From Ruegeria arenilitoris (GTDB taxonomy: Bacteria; Pseudomonadota; Alphaproteobacteria; Rhodobacterales; Rhodobacteraceae), in contig NZ_WQCA01000006.1 in the NCBI RefSeq assembly GCF_013032445.1, positions 186,001-250,000 of the forward strand: DNA of 64,000 nucleotides. The letters are read 5' to 3'. Position numbers and translations under genes: made by a program. How positions within the stretch are numbered: the first letter of the stretch is position 1; each line of letters opens with the position of its first letter. A model generated the notes under the pieces. It ran no database searches, was not told the origin of the DNA, and was given only the letters and a program-made list of their open reading frames with translations. Shown piece after piece: positions 52,825 to 62,614 of the stretch.

Positions 52825-54714
52825 TCAGGCAGCCCATTCCCATGGCCGGGTGAACGATCCCAGCACCTTACCGACATCGTCGTCCGAGGAACCGTTGGCG
52901 TCAAGCTGCGCGACAAGCCCGCGCTTCTTATCGTCGATCACCGAGACGACGCGTGCATCCACCCCGGCTTTTTCAAGCGCGCCGTTATAGATGCGGGTGA
53001 TCGCCTGTTTGCGAAGCTCGGGCTTGAACACCTTGCCCACGGCGGTTTTCGGCAGTTCATCCAAAATCGTCATGTGCTTGGGTTGCGCCGCGCGCTCATG
53101 GACATGCACGCTACAATACTCCATCAGCTCTTTTTCAGTCACGCTGGCCCCGTCGACCAGTTCGACAAAGGCGCAAGGCACCTCGCCCGAATAAGAGTCG
53201 GGCTGGCCGATGGCCCCGGCAAAGGCCACAGCGTCGTGGCCCAGCAGAGCCTCTTCGATCTCAGCCGGGTCAATATTGTGACCACCGCGAATGATCAGGT
53301 CCTTGGCGCGGCCGGTGATCCACAGATAACCATCCTCGTCAAACCGCCCCAGATCGCCGGTACGCAGGTATTTGTCGAAGTGGTAGAGGTCCAAATTCTT
53401 GTCGGCCTCTGTATAGGTGTTGCCCGCATAGACACCGGGATTCGAGATACAGATTTCACCGATCTCATTTGCGGGTGACTCTACCGGCCCATCCGGCCCG
53501 TCCTGAAGAATTTTGACGTCCGTATAGGGGAACGGAATCCCGATCGAACCGATCTTCTTTTCACCATCCACCGGGTTGCACGAGACCAGACAGGTCGCCT
53601 CGGTCAGGCCATAGCCTTCGACGATGGTCACGCCAGTTGCATCTTCAAAGCGGCGGAACAGTTCAACCGGCAACGGGGCCGAGCCCGAGAATGCCGTTTT
53701 CACGGTTGAGATATCCGCATCCACCGGGCGCTGCATCTTGGCGGCAATTGCGGTGGGCACGGTGATGATGAAGGATACTTTCCAGCGTTCGATCAACTTC
53801 CAGAAATTGTCGAACACGCCGTCGCCGCGATACCCGGCTGGGGTCGGGAAGACCACATGCGCACCCGACGACACGGCTGCCATCACGATCACATGCACGG
53901 CAAAGACGTGGAACATGGGCAGCGGGCACATGATCACGTCTTCTTCGGAAAACAGGAGCGTGTTGCCCAGCCAGCCGTTATAGATCAGGCCAGAATACTT
54001 GTGCTGTGCCACCTTGGGCATACCCGTGGTGCCGCCAGTGTGGAAATAGCAGGCAACACGGTCTTCCTTGCTGTCCTCGAAGGTCAGCGTCGTGGGTTGC
54101 TTGGCCAGTTCCTGATTGAAGTTCTTGTAATCCGCATGGGCCAGATGCGCCTTGTCGCCCATCTTGGGGCGCAGGAACGGCACCAGCCAGGATTTCGGCG
54201 GCGTCAGGTATCGGTTGAGGTCAATCTCCAGAATGGTGTTGACCTTTGGTGCGTGGCGCACTGCCTCTTCGACCTTTTGCGCGACATCGGTTTTGGGGAA
54301 GGACTTCAGCGTCACCACCACCTTGGCCCCGGTCTCGCGCAGGATCGCGGCGATCTGTTCGGGTTCCAACAGCGGGTTTATCGGGTTGACGATCCCGGCC
54401 ACCGCGCCGCCCATCAGGGTGATCAGCGTCTCGTTACAGTTGGGCAGCACGTAGGCCACCACGTCCTTTTCACCGATGCCCAAGGACCGGAACAGGTTGG
54501 CGGCCTGATTGACCTTGCCCAACAGCTCGGACCAGGTCAGCGTCTCAGCCTTATCGGTCGGGCCGGACAACAGCTGAAAGCTCATCGCATTGCTGTTGGG
54601 GAATTTTTCCGCCGTGCGTGACAGCAACTGGTGGAAAGTGACCGGTACATCGCGGTCCTCCCACGACATTTCCTGCTCCATCCTTGCCTTGTCTTCCAAA
54701 CCCACAAAGGCCAT
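52825..54714 (-). CDS. Acyl-CoA synthetase (AMP-forming)
   Basis: A 629-residue ANL-superfamily ligase. The P-loop YFHTGGTTGMPKVAQHK, EGYGLTEATCLVS, YLRTGDLGRFDEDGYLWITGR and the C-terminal catalytic lysine region PKTAVGKVFKPELR are all complete. The N-terminal extension resembles long/medium-chain fatty acyl-CoA synthetases. A GGGAGGAACCACAT site precedes the ATG. It is the first gene of a two-gene unit with the HSL-type esterase. Confidence 0.93.
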   Translation of the reverse strand: MAFVGLEDKARMEQEMSWEDRDVPVTFHQLLSRTAEKFPNSNAMSFQLLSGPTDKAETLTWSELLGKVNQAANLFRSLGIGEKDVVAYVLPNCNETLITLMGGAVAGIVNPINPLLEPEQIAAILRETGAKVVVTLKSFPKTDVAQKVEEAVRHAPKVNTILEIDLNRYLTPPKSWLVPFLRPKMGDKAHLAHADYKNFNQELAKQPTTLTFEDSKEDRVACYFHTGGTTGMPKVAQHKYSGLIYNGWLGNTLLFSEEDVIMCPLPMFHVFAVHVIVMAAVSSGAHVVFPTPAGYRGDGVFDNFWKLIERWKVSFIITVPTAIAAKMQRPVDADISTVKTAFSGSAPLPVELFRRFEDATGVTIVEGYGLTEATCLVSCNPVDGEKKIGSIGIPFPYTDVKILQDGPDGPVESPANEIGEICISNPGVYAGNTYTEADKNLDLYHFDKYLRTGDLGRFDEDGYLWITGRAKDLIIRGGHNIDPAEIEEALLGHDAVAFAGAIGQPDSYSGEVPCAFVELVDGASVTEKELMEYCSVHVHERAAQPKHMTILDELPKTAVGKVFKPELRKQAITRIYNGALEKAGVDARVVSVIDDKKRGLVAQLDANGSSDDDVGKVLGSFTRPWEWAA

Positions 54715-54871
54715 GTGGTTCCTCCCTTATCTCTCCCGTGTCCAGCGCGGGTTTTGTATCCACAGCCAAGATGGAAGCAAAACCGCGCAGGTTCAAGAAA
54801 GGCCTTAGCTGTGAAGACACCAAAGAGGTAGAATGACGCTGCGGACTTAGCAGTTTTGCCCCAGCGTCACT

Positions 54872-56692
54872 TTATTCGGCGGCTATGCCATCGGTGAATT
54901 GCAGGCGCGCCAGACGGGCATAGAGGCCATCCTGTGCCACCAGATCGTCATGAGTGCCCTGCGCCACGATGCGGCCAGCCTCCATCACCACGATCCGGTC
55001 GGCCTTTTTCACCGTCGCCAGACGGTGCGCCACGATCAGCGTGGTGCGGCCTGCGCGCATCTGGTCAACGGCGCCCTGCACTGCCCGTTCGCTTTCTGCA
55101 TCCAGCGCCGAGGTCGCCTCGTCCAGCAGAAGAACCGGCGCATCACGCAGGATCGCGCGAGCGATGGCGATGCGCTGTTTCTGTCCACCCGACAGCATCA
55201 CGCCGCGCTCACCGACGAAACTGTCATAGCCTTCGGGCAAAGCGGAGATGAAGTCATGCGCTGCAGCGGCACGGGCGGCGGCCTCAACCTCGGCATCCGA
55301 GGCGTCCAAACGGCCAAAGCGGATGTTTTCACGGGCAGAGGTGGCAAAAATGTTGGGGTCTTGCGGCACCAACGCCATGTGACGGCGGAATTCGGCCCGG
55401 TCAATGTCACGCAGGTCTACACCGTCCAGCATGACCTGCCCCGAGGCCGGATCATAGAACCGCTGGATCATCTGGATGACGGTTGTCTTACCCGCGCCCG
55501 AAGGGCCGACAAAGGCCACTGTCTCGCCGGGGTTCACCTGCAACGTGAGATGCTCAAGCGCAACTACATCGGGGCGCGAAGGATAGCTGAAGGTCACGTC
55601 TTCAAAACGAATCTCACCTCGTACGGGTGACGGCAGCGCTTCCGGGTTGACCGGATCGTTGACGGTGTCTTGCGTATTCAGAAGTTCAACCAATCGCTCG
55701 GTTGCGCCGGCAGCGCGCTGCAACTCGCTCCAAATCTCCGACAGGGCCGCCACCGATCCAGCCATGATGATCGAGTAGATCACAAACTGAATCAGCACCC
55801 CTTCGGTCATTACGCCGTTGCGGACGTCATTCGCGCCCATCCACAGCACGCCGACAATGCCGGTGAAAACCAGGAAAATCACGATGACTGTCAGAACCGC
55901 GCGGGTCTGAATGCGGCGCAGCGAGACGACATATGAGGTCTCGGTCATGTCATCGAATTGCTTGCGACTGGCCTGTTCGTGAGTGAAGGCCTGCACCGTT
56001 TGCACCGCGCTCAGCGCCTCGCCCGCGTTACCAGAAGACGCTGCGATCCAGTCCTGGTTTTCCCGGCTGATCACGCGCAGACGCCGCCCCAGCAAAAGAA
56101 TCGGCACGACCACGATCGGGATCAGCAGCATCACCATCCCGGTCAGCTTGGCCGAGGTCAGCAGCATCAGCACCAACCCGCCAAGGAACAACAGCATGTT
56201 GCGAAGTGCGATGGACACGGACGAGCCCAGCACCGACTGGATCAGAGTCGTGTCGGTGGTGATCCGGCTCAGGACCTCGCCGGTCATGATACGTTCATAA
56301 AACTCGGGGCTCATGCCAATCACGCGGTCAAACACCGCCTTGCGGATATCGGCCACTACGCGTTCGCCCAGCCGGGTCACCAGCGCATAGCGCAAACCGG
56401 TACCCAAAGCCAAAACCGCAGCGATGCCCAGCGCGGCCAGAAAGTACCAATCCAGCAGTTCGCCATCTTCGATGCGGAAATTATCGACCACACGGCGCAC
56501 GGCCAGCGGCAGCGTCAGCGTCATGCTGGCGGTCAGAACCAGTGCCAGCGTCGCACCGATCATCAGCAACCGGTAGGGCCGCATGAACGGCCAGAGTGAC
56601 GCCAGAACGCCAATCTTCTTGGATCCGGCGCGCTCTTCGGTAGCACCTGGCGCGGATTGCTGTGCTGGACTGGCTGAGGCTCTTCTTGCCAT
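54872..56692 (-). CDS. ABC exporter, fused permease-ATPase (MsbA-like)
   Basis: A 606-residue half-transporter: a short N-terminal cytosolic tail, six helices (about 40-330), then one ATPase domain (about 360-600) with VGPSGAGKTTVIQM, LSGGQKQRIAIARAIL and PVLLLDEATSALD. It is in the MsbA/LmrA group, exporting lipids or drugs; no accessory gene is nearby to fix the substrate. First gene to the left of the tRNA region. Confidence 0.92.
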   Translation of the reverse strand: MARRASASPAQQSAPGATEERAGSKKIGVLASLWPFMRPYRLLMIGATLALVLTASMTLTLPLAVRRVVDNFRIEDGELLDWYFLAALGIAAVLALGTGLRYALVTRLGERVVADIRKAVFDRVIGMSPEFYERIMTGEVLSRITTDTTLIQSVLGSSVSIALRNMLLFLGGLVLMLLTSAKLTGMVMLLIPIVVVPILLLGRRLRVISRENQDWIAASSGNAGEALSAVQTVQAFTHEQASRKQFDDMTETSYVVSLRRIQTRAVLTVIVIFLVFTGIVGVLWMGANDVRNGVMTEGVLIQFVIYSIIMAGSVAALSEIWSELQRAAGATERLVELLNTQDTVNDPVNPEALPSPVRGEIRFEDVTFSYPSRPDVVALEHLTLQVNPGETVAFVGPSGAGKTTVIQMIQRFYDPASGQVMLDGVDLRDIDRAEFRRHMALVPQDPNIFATSARENIRFGRLDASDAEVEAAARAAAAHDFISALPEGYDSFVGERGVMLSGGQKQRIAIARAILRDAPVLLLDEATSALDAESERAVQGAVDQMRAGRTTLIVAHRLATVKKADRIVVMEAGRIVAQGTHDDLVAQDGLYARLARLQFTDGIAAE

Positions 56693-56822
56693 GCTTGGCC
56701 CTTAACTTATGTTCGCATTCGTAGCCCGCTTCTTGGCGGCAGCGAAAGGCCGGGTCAAGCTGCGCATCGTTAATTGAACCCATCTCAGGGCCATTTGACG
56801 CAGAATTTTGGGGCTGACTTGA

Positions 56823-56865
56823 AGCGGGCGGCGGGAATCGAACCCGCTTCATCAGCTTGGAAGGC
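56823..56865 (-). repeat. Truncated copy of the tRNA-Gly 3' part
   Basis: 43 bp identical to 56960-57002, the region from the anticodon loop to the discriminator base of the intact tRNA-Gly(TCC), in the same orientation and 137 bp away. The copy lacks the 5' half (D arm, 5' acceptor strand) and the encoded CCA (TTCA in place of TCCA), so it cannot be a tRNA. The DNA between the copies (56866-56956) is AT-rich. This is the pattern left by integrases that use tRNA 3' ends (att scar). Confidence 0.85.
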
Positions 56866-56956
56866 AAGTGTCTTATTCGCTATTTTCGCAACTCTTTCAA
56901 CGAATTATTATACTATGTGAAGCCTTTTTGCAGGTTATATGTCGGAGAAAAGTTCT

Positions 56957-57031
<75 letters not shown>

Positions 57032-57286
57032 TCAGCTCGAGCGGGTGTATTTCATCCCGAATTTGCGGTCAATAGAGGATTTGTTTTTTTTCGGGCAACT
57101 GACCTTTGTTGAAAAAAAATCTGCAGCTGAATCGCAGGCAAGTAATGGAGTTTGGCCGAAAAGTAAGCTGTCAATTTTCTAATAGAAGCAACCGAACAAT
57201 CAAAGTGTCCTTGTTCCAATCGGAACTGTTCGAAGTTCCCCATTGCGGACGGAAGCTGCCATTTGAAAATCCGGTGGCTTCGCAAT
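57032..57286. other. Intergenic region
   Basis: Apart from the tRNA promoter, the 255 bp show no coding frame with a ribosome site. Base composition becomes visibly AT-richer here than left of 56.7 kb, and stays so to the window end. Confidence 0.45.
57044..57072 (-). promoter_or_regulatory. Promoter of tRNA-Gly
   Basis: On the minus strand TTGACC (57072-57067) and TACACC (57049-57044) are separated by 17 bp; the mature tRNA 5' end lies 12 bp beyond the -10 box. Confidence 0.7.
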
Positions 57287-57712
57287 CTACTGATATCCGT
57301 CTGGGTCGTTAGGGGTGTGTAATAATGTGCCTTCAAAGGCGTCGAGATGATCAGTCATTTGAAGCCAAGGCAACTTGCTTTGCTTGTTAACGTGAAAAGT
57401 CGGTTCGAAATTTTCCGGGTTTTCGAGCGACGCAGCATAGAGGTGCATACCACCTGGATAGTGATCGGCTTCAAACCCAATTGGTGACCCGCAAGTTCCA
57501 CAAAAGTGCCTGAAAACACCTTTGGAGCTTTCATAAGTGCGGGGTTTAGCACCGGTCCATTCAAAGTTTTCTATCGGCACACCGAACCAAGCTACTACCG
57601 GCGCGGCGCAATTCCGACGGCAGTCATCGCAGTGGCAATAGCATGACCATGTTTGATTACCGTGGTAGACCCAACTTGTTTTTTTACACAGACAATACCC
57701 ACGGGTCGACAT
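57287..57712 (-). CDS. GFA-family (CENP-V/GFA domain) protein
   Basis: A 141-residue zinc protein with the GFA fold. Cysteines in GYCLCKK, CYCHCDDCRR and HFCGTCGSPIGF provide two zinc sites as in glutathione-dependent formaldehyde-activating enzyme; most relatives have no proven enzyme activity. No glutathione pathway genes are adjacent apart from the zinc alcohol dehydrogenase about 2.6 kb to the right. First gene of the lower-G+C segment. Confidence 0.88.
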   Translation of the reverse strand: MSTRGYCLCKKTSWVYHGNQTWSCYCHCDDCRRNCAAPVVAWFGVPIENFEWTGAKPRTYESSKGVFRHFCGTCGSPIGFEADHYPGGMHLYAASLENPENFEPTFHVNKQSKLPWLQMTDHLDAFEGTLLHTPNDPDGYQ

Positions 57713-58359
57713 TCGTTTTTTCTCCTAACCTCCCGAAGCATAAGAATATGGTGCTTTTTAGATGGATACTTTTGGACGTTTCATCAGCAGAAAACGTCAG
57801 AGCTCAAGGTCAATTCGGGCTTGAAACAGACGTCCGACAGCGTTGGTTGGATGGCCGGTCCAATGTTCCATCGGGAACCCCTCAATCGGTGTCTGAAACC
57901 TCGCGAGGCCGAATTGGGGATAGTTTAGCGTACGCAAGGCCCCGCTCAGACAGCGTTTAAAGCCGTGCAGACTAAGCTGGCTCAACGTCACTCACTACCA
58001 ACGAACCAGCAACGTGGGTACCTTACTCTTGGACCGCAGGTGACCGTAAAGGTAAATTGTTAGATCACAAACGCAGTCTGCTTTTTGCAAGGGTAGCAAA
58101 CGAATTAGAGTGCAGATTTAGAGCGTCAATACTGTTTTTCCGGCCGTACGTTGCCTCACCATCTCTGAATTTTGCTTTGGCTAGTGGCAGAGATACTCTG
58201 TAGAAGGGCACAACGACATCGGATGATTTTTCGCTATGGGCTTGAAGCTGTTTTTCTCCACGCCGCATGCCAATCACAGAACCAAGTCCAATTTTGACTT
58301 CCAGTTGTCTTATTTCTAATGATCAAAAACATCTTGTGGATACCTATCGTAGTGCCAAC
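57713..58359. other. Gene-poor stretch of about 650 bp
   Basis: No frame here shows a recognisable domain plus a ribosome site. A 70-codon minus-strand frame (58065-58277) and several short plus-strand frames have no known motif. The AT content is high around 57720-57780 and 58030-58140. Probably decayed coding DNA or spacer within the accessory segment. Confidence 0.4.
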
Positions 58360-59247
58360 TCACAGGTAAACCCGTTGGCTATCCGCTGCTTCCAATAGCG
58401 CCGCCGTAACTGCCTCGATCATTTTGGTGTGAGGCGACGCCGTCATACTTGCCAGGCCAACAATGCGCTTAGGTCCGTTCTGTTCAAGGGGGATCCTTTT
58501 GAGCCGCAAGTGGTCATATGCAGTTAAGCGGCTGTCAGGTATGATTGATACGCCAAGTTCAGCGGCCACCATACTTGAGATTGCTTCAAGGCCCTCTAGT
58601 TCCATGGCGTCTTTGACTTCAATGCCCTTTCTTTGCAGCCAAGTCTCGATTTGCCTTCCTACAACCGCATCACGCGTAAAACGAATGAACGGTGACGCAC
58701 CAAGCAGTTCTTTCGGAGGTAAATCTGGGGTGTTTTCCGAGACAAGTAGGACCAATTTTTCGGATACAATTTCAGAGAATTCCAACGTGTTTGGCAGAAC
58801 GTCTGGTCGGGAAATGATCGCCGCTTGAACCTGCCCGCGGTCTAACTGCAGCAAAAGCTGATTGGTCAAACCTGGAACAATTCTCACACGGATATCTGGA
58901 TGCACGGATTTTAGCCTCGCTAACGCAATCGGCACCAATCCAGTCAGGGTCGTTGGAACTGCACCCAAAGTTATTTCGCCAGAGAGTTCGTTGTTCGACC
59001 TCGCCCTTTCCGCCAAACCGTCATAAGCGGCCACCACCGCAGCGGCCTCTCCGACGAACGTTAGCCCGGTATGGGTCAGTTTGGGTGATTTGGCCGATCG
59101 GTCAAATAAAACGAGCCCCAACGTGACCTCCAGATTCCGCATCTGGTGACTGACCGCCGAAGGAGTTAGATGCTCCGCCTCTGACGCGGCACGGAAGCTA
59201 CCATGTCGATGAACTGCGATTAGTGTTCGCAGTGACCGAATGCTCAT
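58360..59247 (-). CDS. LysR-family regulator of the TauD-ADH locus
   Basis: A 295-residue LysR regulator: HTH at residues 3-60 (HGSFRAASEAEHLTPSAVSH) and effector domain (GAVPTTLTGLVPIALARLK). It is divergent from the TauD/TfdA dioxygenase gene, with the palindrome GTGAAAGTTTTTCAC (59286-59300) between them. This suggests it controls the dioxygenase-dehydrogenase pair in response to their substrate. Codon usage is less G+C-biased than in the left half. Confidence 0.9.
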   Translation of the reverse strand: MSIRSLRTLIAVHRHGSFRAASEAEHLTPSAVSHQMRNLEVTLGLVLFDRSAKSPKLTHTGLTFVGEAAAVVAAYDGLAERARSNNELSGEITLGAVPTTLTGLVPIALARLKSVHPDIRVRIVPGLTNQLLLQLDRGQVQAAIISRPDVLPNTLEFSEIVSEKLVLLVSENTPDLPPKELLGASPFIRFTRDAVVGRQIETWLQRKGIEVKDAMELEGLEAISSMVAAELGVSIIPDSRLTAYDHLRLKRIPLEQNGPKRIVGLASMTASPHTKMIEAVTAALLEAADSQRVYL

Positions 59248-59285
59248 TCCGATAACCTCACTACCGCCTGAACCGTGATCGATAT

Positions 59286-59300
59286 GTGAAAGTTTTTCAC
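59286..59300. promoter_or_regulatory. Candidate LysR operator in the divergent spacer
   Basis: GTGAAAGTTTTTCAC is a perfect 6-bp inverted repeat with a 3-bp spacer, 39 bp upstream of the LysR start and 92 bp upstream of the dioxygenase start; it contains a T-N11-A core. Confidence 0.55.
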
Positions 59301-59391
59301 CGATTAGTCAAAGAATTTTCGTTTTTGTTCATTTTTGTTGATGTGTACCTTGCGCATAGCACGCCTAACGAAACCAAACCCTGAGGTGCTT

Positions 59392-60240
59392 ATGGTTGCT
59401 CCAAAACCCAACGCCTATAATTCCCTCGTTGCCAAACCGTTCGCTCCAAACCTTGGGGCCGAGATCTACGGAGTCGATTTGAGCCAGCCTGTGCCAGACG
59501 ATCAGTTTGCGGAGGTCTGCGACGCTTTTCACACCTACCAAGTGTTGTTTTTCAAAGAGCAGAAAGAAATTCCGCCTGCGCAGCACATTGAATTTGGCAA
59601 ACGCTTTGGACCGCTTCATGCGCACCCCGCGGCCCCAACAATGGAAGGATATCCAGAAATTTTCGAAATCCATGCAACCAAAAATTCCAAGGTAGCAAAC
59701 GGTGAGTTCTGGCACTCTGACGTCTCTTGCGACGAGACGCCTCCTCTTGGAACTATGCTTCAAATCCATATCGCCCCTCCCTGTGGCGGGGACACTATGT
59801 TCAGTGATATGTATGCGGCCTACGACGATCTTTCTGAACCGATAAAAGATATGATCAACGGGTTATCTGCACTTCATAGTTCAGATCATATCTACAAAGG
59901 CCGCTATAGCGACCGGGGACAAAAAGACAGCGATATTGATTGTCCCGAAGCAGTTCATCCGATTGTTAGAACTCATCCGGAAACGGGCCGGAAATCGCTA
60001 TTTGTGAACCGAACTTTTACGACAAAGATTGTGGGCTTGTCGGATAAGGAAAGCGATGCGATCCTCGACATGCTTTTCGAGCATGCGGAACAAATCAACT
60101 ATCAAATCCGGTTCAGGTGGTCGCTTAACGACATGGCCTTTTGGGACAACCGGTGCTGTATGCATCGTGCGATCTGGGACTATTGGCCCGCAGAGCGTAA
60201 AGGCCGACGTGTGACCGTGAAAGGCGATAGACCTGTTTAG
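59392..60240 (+). CDS. TauD/TfdA family Fe(II)/2-oxoglutarate dioxygenase
   Basis: A 282-residue dioxygenase. The iron facial triad begins with WHSDVS (His108, Asp110), and the distal His lies in CCMHRAIWDYW; the 2-oxoglutarate Arg is in the following RKGRRVTV. Family members hydroxylate taurine, 2,4-D, alkyl sulfates and other compounds with loss of a leaving group. Start at MVAPKPNAYN behind CTGAGGTGCT. The zinc dehydrogenase 55 bp downstream could oxidise the product. Confidence 0.9.
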   Translation: MVAPKPNAYNSLVAKPFAPNLGAEIYGVDLSQPVPDDQFAEVCDAFHTYQVLFFKEQKEIPPAQHIEFGKRFGPLHAHPAAPTMEGYPEIFEIHATKNSKVANGEFWHSDVSCDETPPLGTMLQIHIAPPCGGDTMFSDMYAAYDDLSEPIKDMINGLSALHSSDHIYKGRYSDRGQKDSDIDCPEAVHPIVRTHPETGRKSLFVNRTFTTKIVGLSDKESDAILDMLFEHAEQINYQIRFRWSLNDMAFWDNRCCMHRAIWDYWPAERKGRRVTVKGDRPV

Positions 60241-60294
60241 TCTCGACCGAACCAAATTGCTCGATCAAAGAAACCAAATCTTTAGGAGCGCAAA

Positions 60295-61329
60295 GTGCGA
60301 GCTGCAGTCGTAAGAGAGTTTTGTGAAGACCTTTCGATTGAGACGGTCCCGGATCCAACCTGCCCAGACAATGGAGTGGTCCTGGAGGTCGCTGCCTGTG
60401 GCGTATGCCGCTCGGATTACCATGGATGGTCTGGTGCACACCCCAAAGTTCAAAATGGCTCCACCTTAGGGCACGAATACTGTGGAACTGTGGTAGAGGC
60501 AGGGCCTCAAGCGAAGCACAATGTTGGTGACCGACTCATAGCGCCATTCATCTTGGGGTGCGGCAGCTGCAACGCTTGTCAAACAGGCGTATCAAACACT
60601 TGTGCTAACCAAATCGTTCCTGGATTTGGAACGCCAGGTGCCTATGCAGAATACGTTGCAGTGCCTTTTGACCACAACTTGGTTCACTTGCCAGAAACGC
60701 TGTCCCCTGCCTTGGCGGCAGGGCTCGGTTGTCGTGTAACCACTGCTTGGCATGCTTTGACAGACCGTGCAGATGTCGCAGCTGGTGAATGGGTGGCTGT
60801 CCACGGAACAGGAGGGATTGGCTTGTCCGTTCTTCTATTGGCAAAAATGCTTGGATGCCGAGTTGTCGTAGTGGATGTGGTTGAAGAGAAACTTGAGCAT
60901 GCAACGCTCAACGGCGCGGACGCCACAGTAAATGCCAGCAAAGAAGACGCCGCAGCAGCGATCCGAGATATCACGGATGGAGGAGCACAGGTTTCCATAG
61001 AAGCGCTGGGGATCGAAACAACGACGAACGCATCCTTAGAGTGTCTCGCTATCCTCGGTCGACACGTGCAAATTGGTATGCCGTCGGGCGACGGCCAGAT
61101 GCAGGTGAACATGCGTGCAGTCTATTCCAAACAACTCTCGTTTTTCGGCACTCGTGGTATGCCTTCATGGAAATACCCCCGACTTCTAGGAATGATCGAA
61201 CGTGGCGAATTGGATATCAAGCCAATGGTCGCCAGAGAAATCCGATTGGAAGAGGCTAGCGATGAACTTCGAGCAATGAATGGACCGACTTCCCCGGGAA
61301 CCGCTGTTATAACAAGGTTTCAGCCGTGA
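60295..61329 (+). CDS. Zinc-dependent alcohol dehydrogenase (MDR family)
   Basis: A 344-residue NAD(P)-dependent dehydrogenase. Catalytic zinc: Cys38 (CGVCRSDYHGW), His60-Glu61 (GHEYCGT); structural zinc: Cys89, 92, 95, 103. Rossmann motif WVAVHGTGGIGLSVLLLAKM. Closely resembles zinc ADH of the threonine/sorbitol type with broad substrate range. GTG start behind TTTAGGAGCGCAAA. Co-transcribed with the dioxygenase; likely second step of a short catabolic route. Confidence 0.92.
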   Translation: MRAAVVREFCEDLSIETVPDPTCPDNGVVLEVAACGVCRSDYHGWSGAHPKVQNGSTLGHEYCGTVVEAGPQAKHNVGDRLIAPFILGCGSCNACQTGVSNTCANQIVPGFGTPGAYAEYVAVPFDHNLVHLPETLSPALAAGLGCRVTTAWHALTDRADVAAGEWVAVHGTGGIGLSVLLLAKMLGCRVVVVDVVEEKLEHATLNGADATVNASKEDAAAAIRDITDGGAQVSIEALGIETTTNASLECLAILGRHVQIGMPSGDGQMQVNMRAVYSKQLSFFGTRGMPSWKYPRLLGMIERGELDIKPMVAREIRLEEASDELRAMNGPTSPGTAVITRFQP

Positions 61330-61531
61330 TCAGCAAAAATGCCTGATAGGTATTAAACAGTCATTCTCGCCGTCATTGTGCGCCCCTATGCAAATTCAGA
61401 TAGTCGCGCAATCTGGCTGTTCTGGGTAACGCAATGAACGCCTGATTTGGCTCAGAGCGGCCGTGCGCTGCGTTCCGTCTGAATGACCACTATGCGGACA
61501 AAGCGGACCTTCCCAACGTATTACTTTCGGA

Positions 61532-62416
61532 CTAATTACGCTCCTTTAGAAAAGCGATAATAGCCCATCGTGTCGTCTGATCCGCAACCTTTAAGTCGTC
61601 ACCGCTCGCCCCCATAGTATTTCCGGGAATTGCCATTTTCGGGTCGAACAGGAAGGCGTTGAGTGTGGCCGCATCCCAAACCCCACCTACAGATTTCATG
61701 GCCTCGGAATAGTTAAACCCTTCGACCCCAGCAATCGACCTTCCAAAGACGTTTGGCAACGGCGGCCCATTGCGAAATTCATTGCTGTCAAGGGAATGAC
61801 AGACATCACACACATCCACTGCATCGCGCCTAGTCTGCGCGTCTATGGCGGACAGGTCTGCATCACTCGGTGGAGGCGGCGGTGTCCAGTTTGATGCGGC
61901 ACGCAACAGTTCCGACACCTCTATATGATTGCGCTTTACGGCCAGGTGCAATGCGGGTTCACCAAACTTCGTGCGTGCATCCGGATCAACACCGTTGTCG
62001 AGAAGAATGCGTACCACATCAATTGCACCTGCGTGAGCGGCAGCATGCAGTGGTGTCCGTTGATCTCGCCCGCCAACAGCGGTTGGGTCCGCACCATGTG
62101 TCAGAAGTAGCTCAACGATGTCAGTGTGCTTGCGACCAGCAGCGACGCTCAGCGGCGTCCCCAGAGCGGAATCAGCATCGACGTTAGCTCCACGTTCGAT
62201 CAATATTCTCGCAGCTTCGAACTGTCCGGACATACTAGCAAAATGCAGAGGATGGGCTGCTCCAGCCTCATCAACAGGCGCCCCACCGTCCAACAATTCG
62301 ACAAGTTTGTCGACGTCGCCGGAGCGTGCTGCATCCGCAACTTCTCCGGCGTCAGCTAGCGTGAATTGAGTACCAAGTGAAAAGGTGAGAACCAGCCAAA
62401 GACAAAAGAACTTCAT
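61532..62416 (-). CDS. Ankyrin-repeat/cytochrome c fusion protein
   Basis: A 294-residue secreted protein. Signal peptide (1-22, cleaved near LADAG), ankyrin repeats at about 25-172 (HPLHFASMSGQFEAARILIE, TPLHAAAHAGAIDVVRILLD), a Pro-rich hinge (PPPPPS, 179-184), then a class I cytochrome c domain at about 190-294 with CDVCH (Cys203, Cys206, His207) and a distal Met in DPKMAIPGN. Start chosen at MKFFCLW, behind GGAGAAGCTG. A periplasmic protein-interaction module joined to an electron carrier is uncommon. Divergent from another cytochrome c gene. Confidence 0.87.
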   Translation of the reverse strand: MKFFCLWLVLTFSLGTQFTLADAGEVADAARSGDVDKLVELLDGGAPVDEAGAAHPLHFASMSGQFEAARILIERGANVDADSALGTPLSVAAGRKHTDIVELLLTHGADPTAVGGRDQRTPLHAAAHAGAIDVVRILLDNGVDPDARTKFGEPALHLAVKRNHIEVSELLRAASNWTPPPPPSDADLSAIDAQTRRDAVDVCDVCHSLDSNEFRNGPPLPNVFGRSIAGVEGFNYSEAMKSVGGVWDAATLNAFLFDPKMAIPGNTMGASGDDLKVADQTTRWAIIAFLKERN

Positions 62417-62614
62417 CAGCTTCTCCATTGGGCTAAAAAATCTTGATCCCCGACATATTAGCATAATTCTGAGTCACATGGTTCATGACACCTAGGGGCT
62501 CTGAGCGGTCATTTGTCAGATTTGAGATGGCGAGCGCTTTGCGGGACAAAGCCGCCGCTCGATGCTTTCAACCCAAAAATATGTTAACATTGCATGATTG
62601 GGAGGAGACGCCTG

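Noticed and set aside
56823..56865. A second tRNA-Gly gene
   Set aside because: Only the 3' part is present; the D arm and 5' acceptor strand are missing and the terminal CCA is altered.
57643..57960. Candidate 105-residue protein in the gene-poor stretch
   Set aside because: No ribosome site, no recognised domain, and its beginning overlaps the GFA gene on the opposite strand.
58065..58277. Candidate 70-residue minus-strand protein
   Set aside because: No Shine-Dalgarno sequence and no known motif; cannot be separated from a chance frame.
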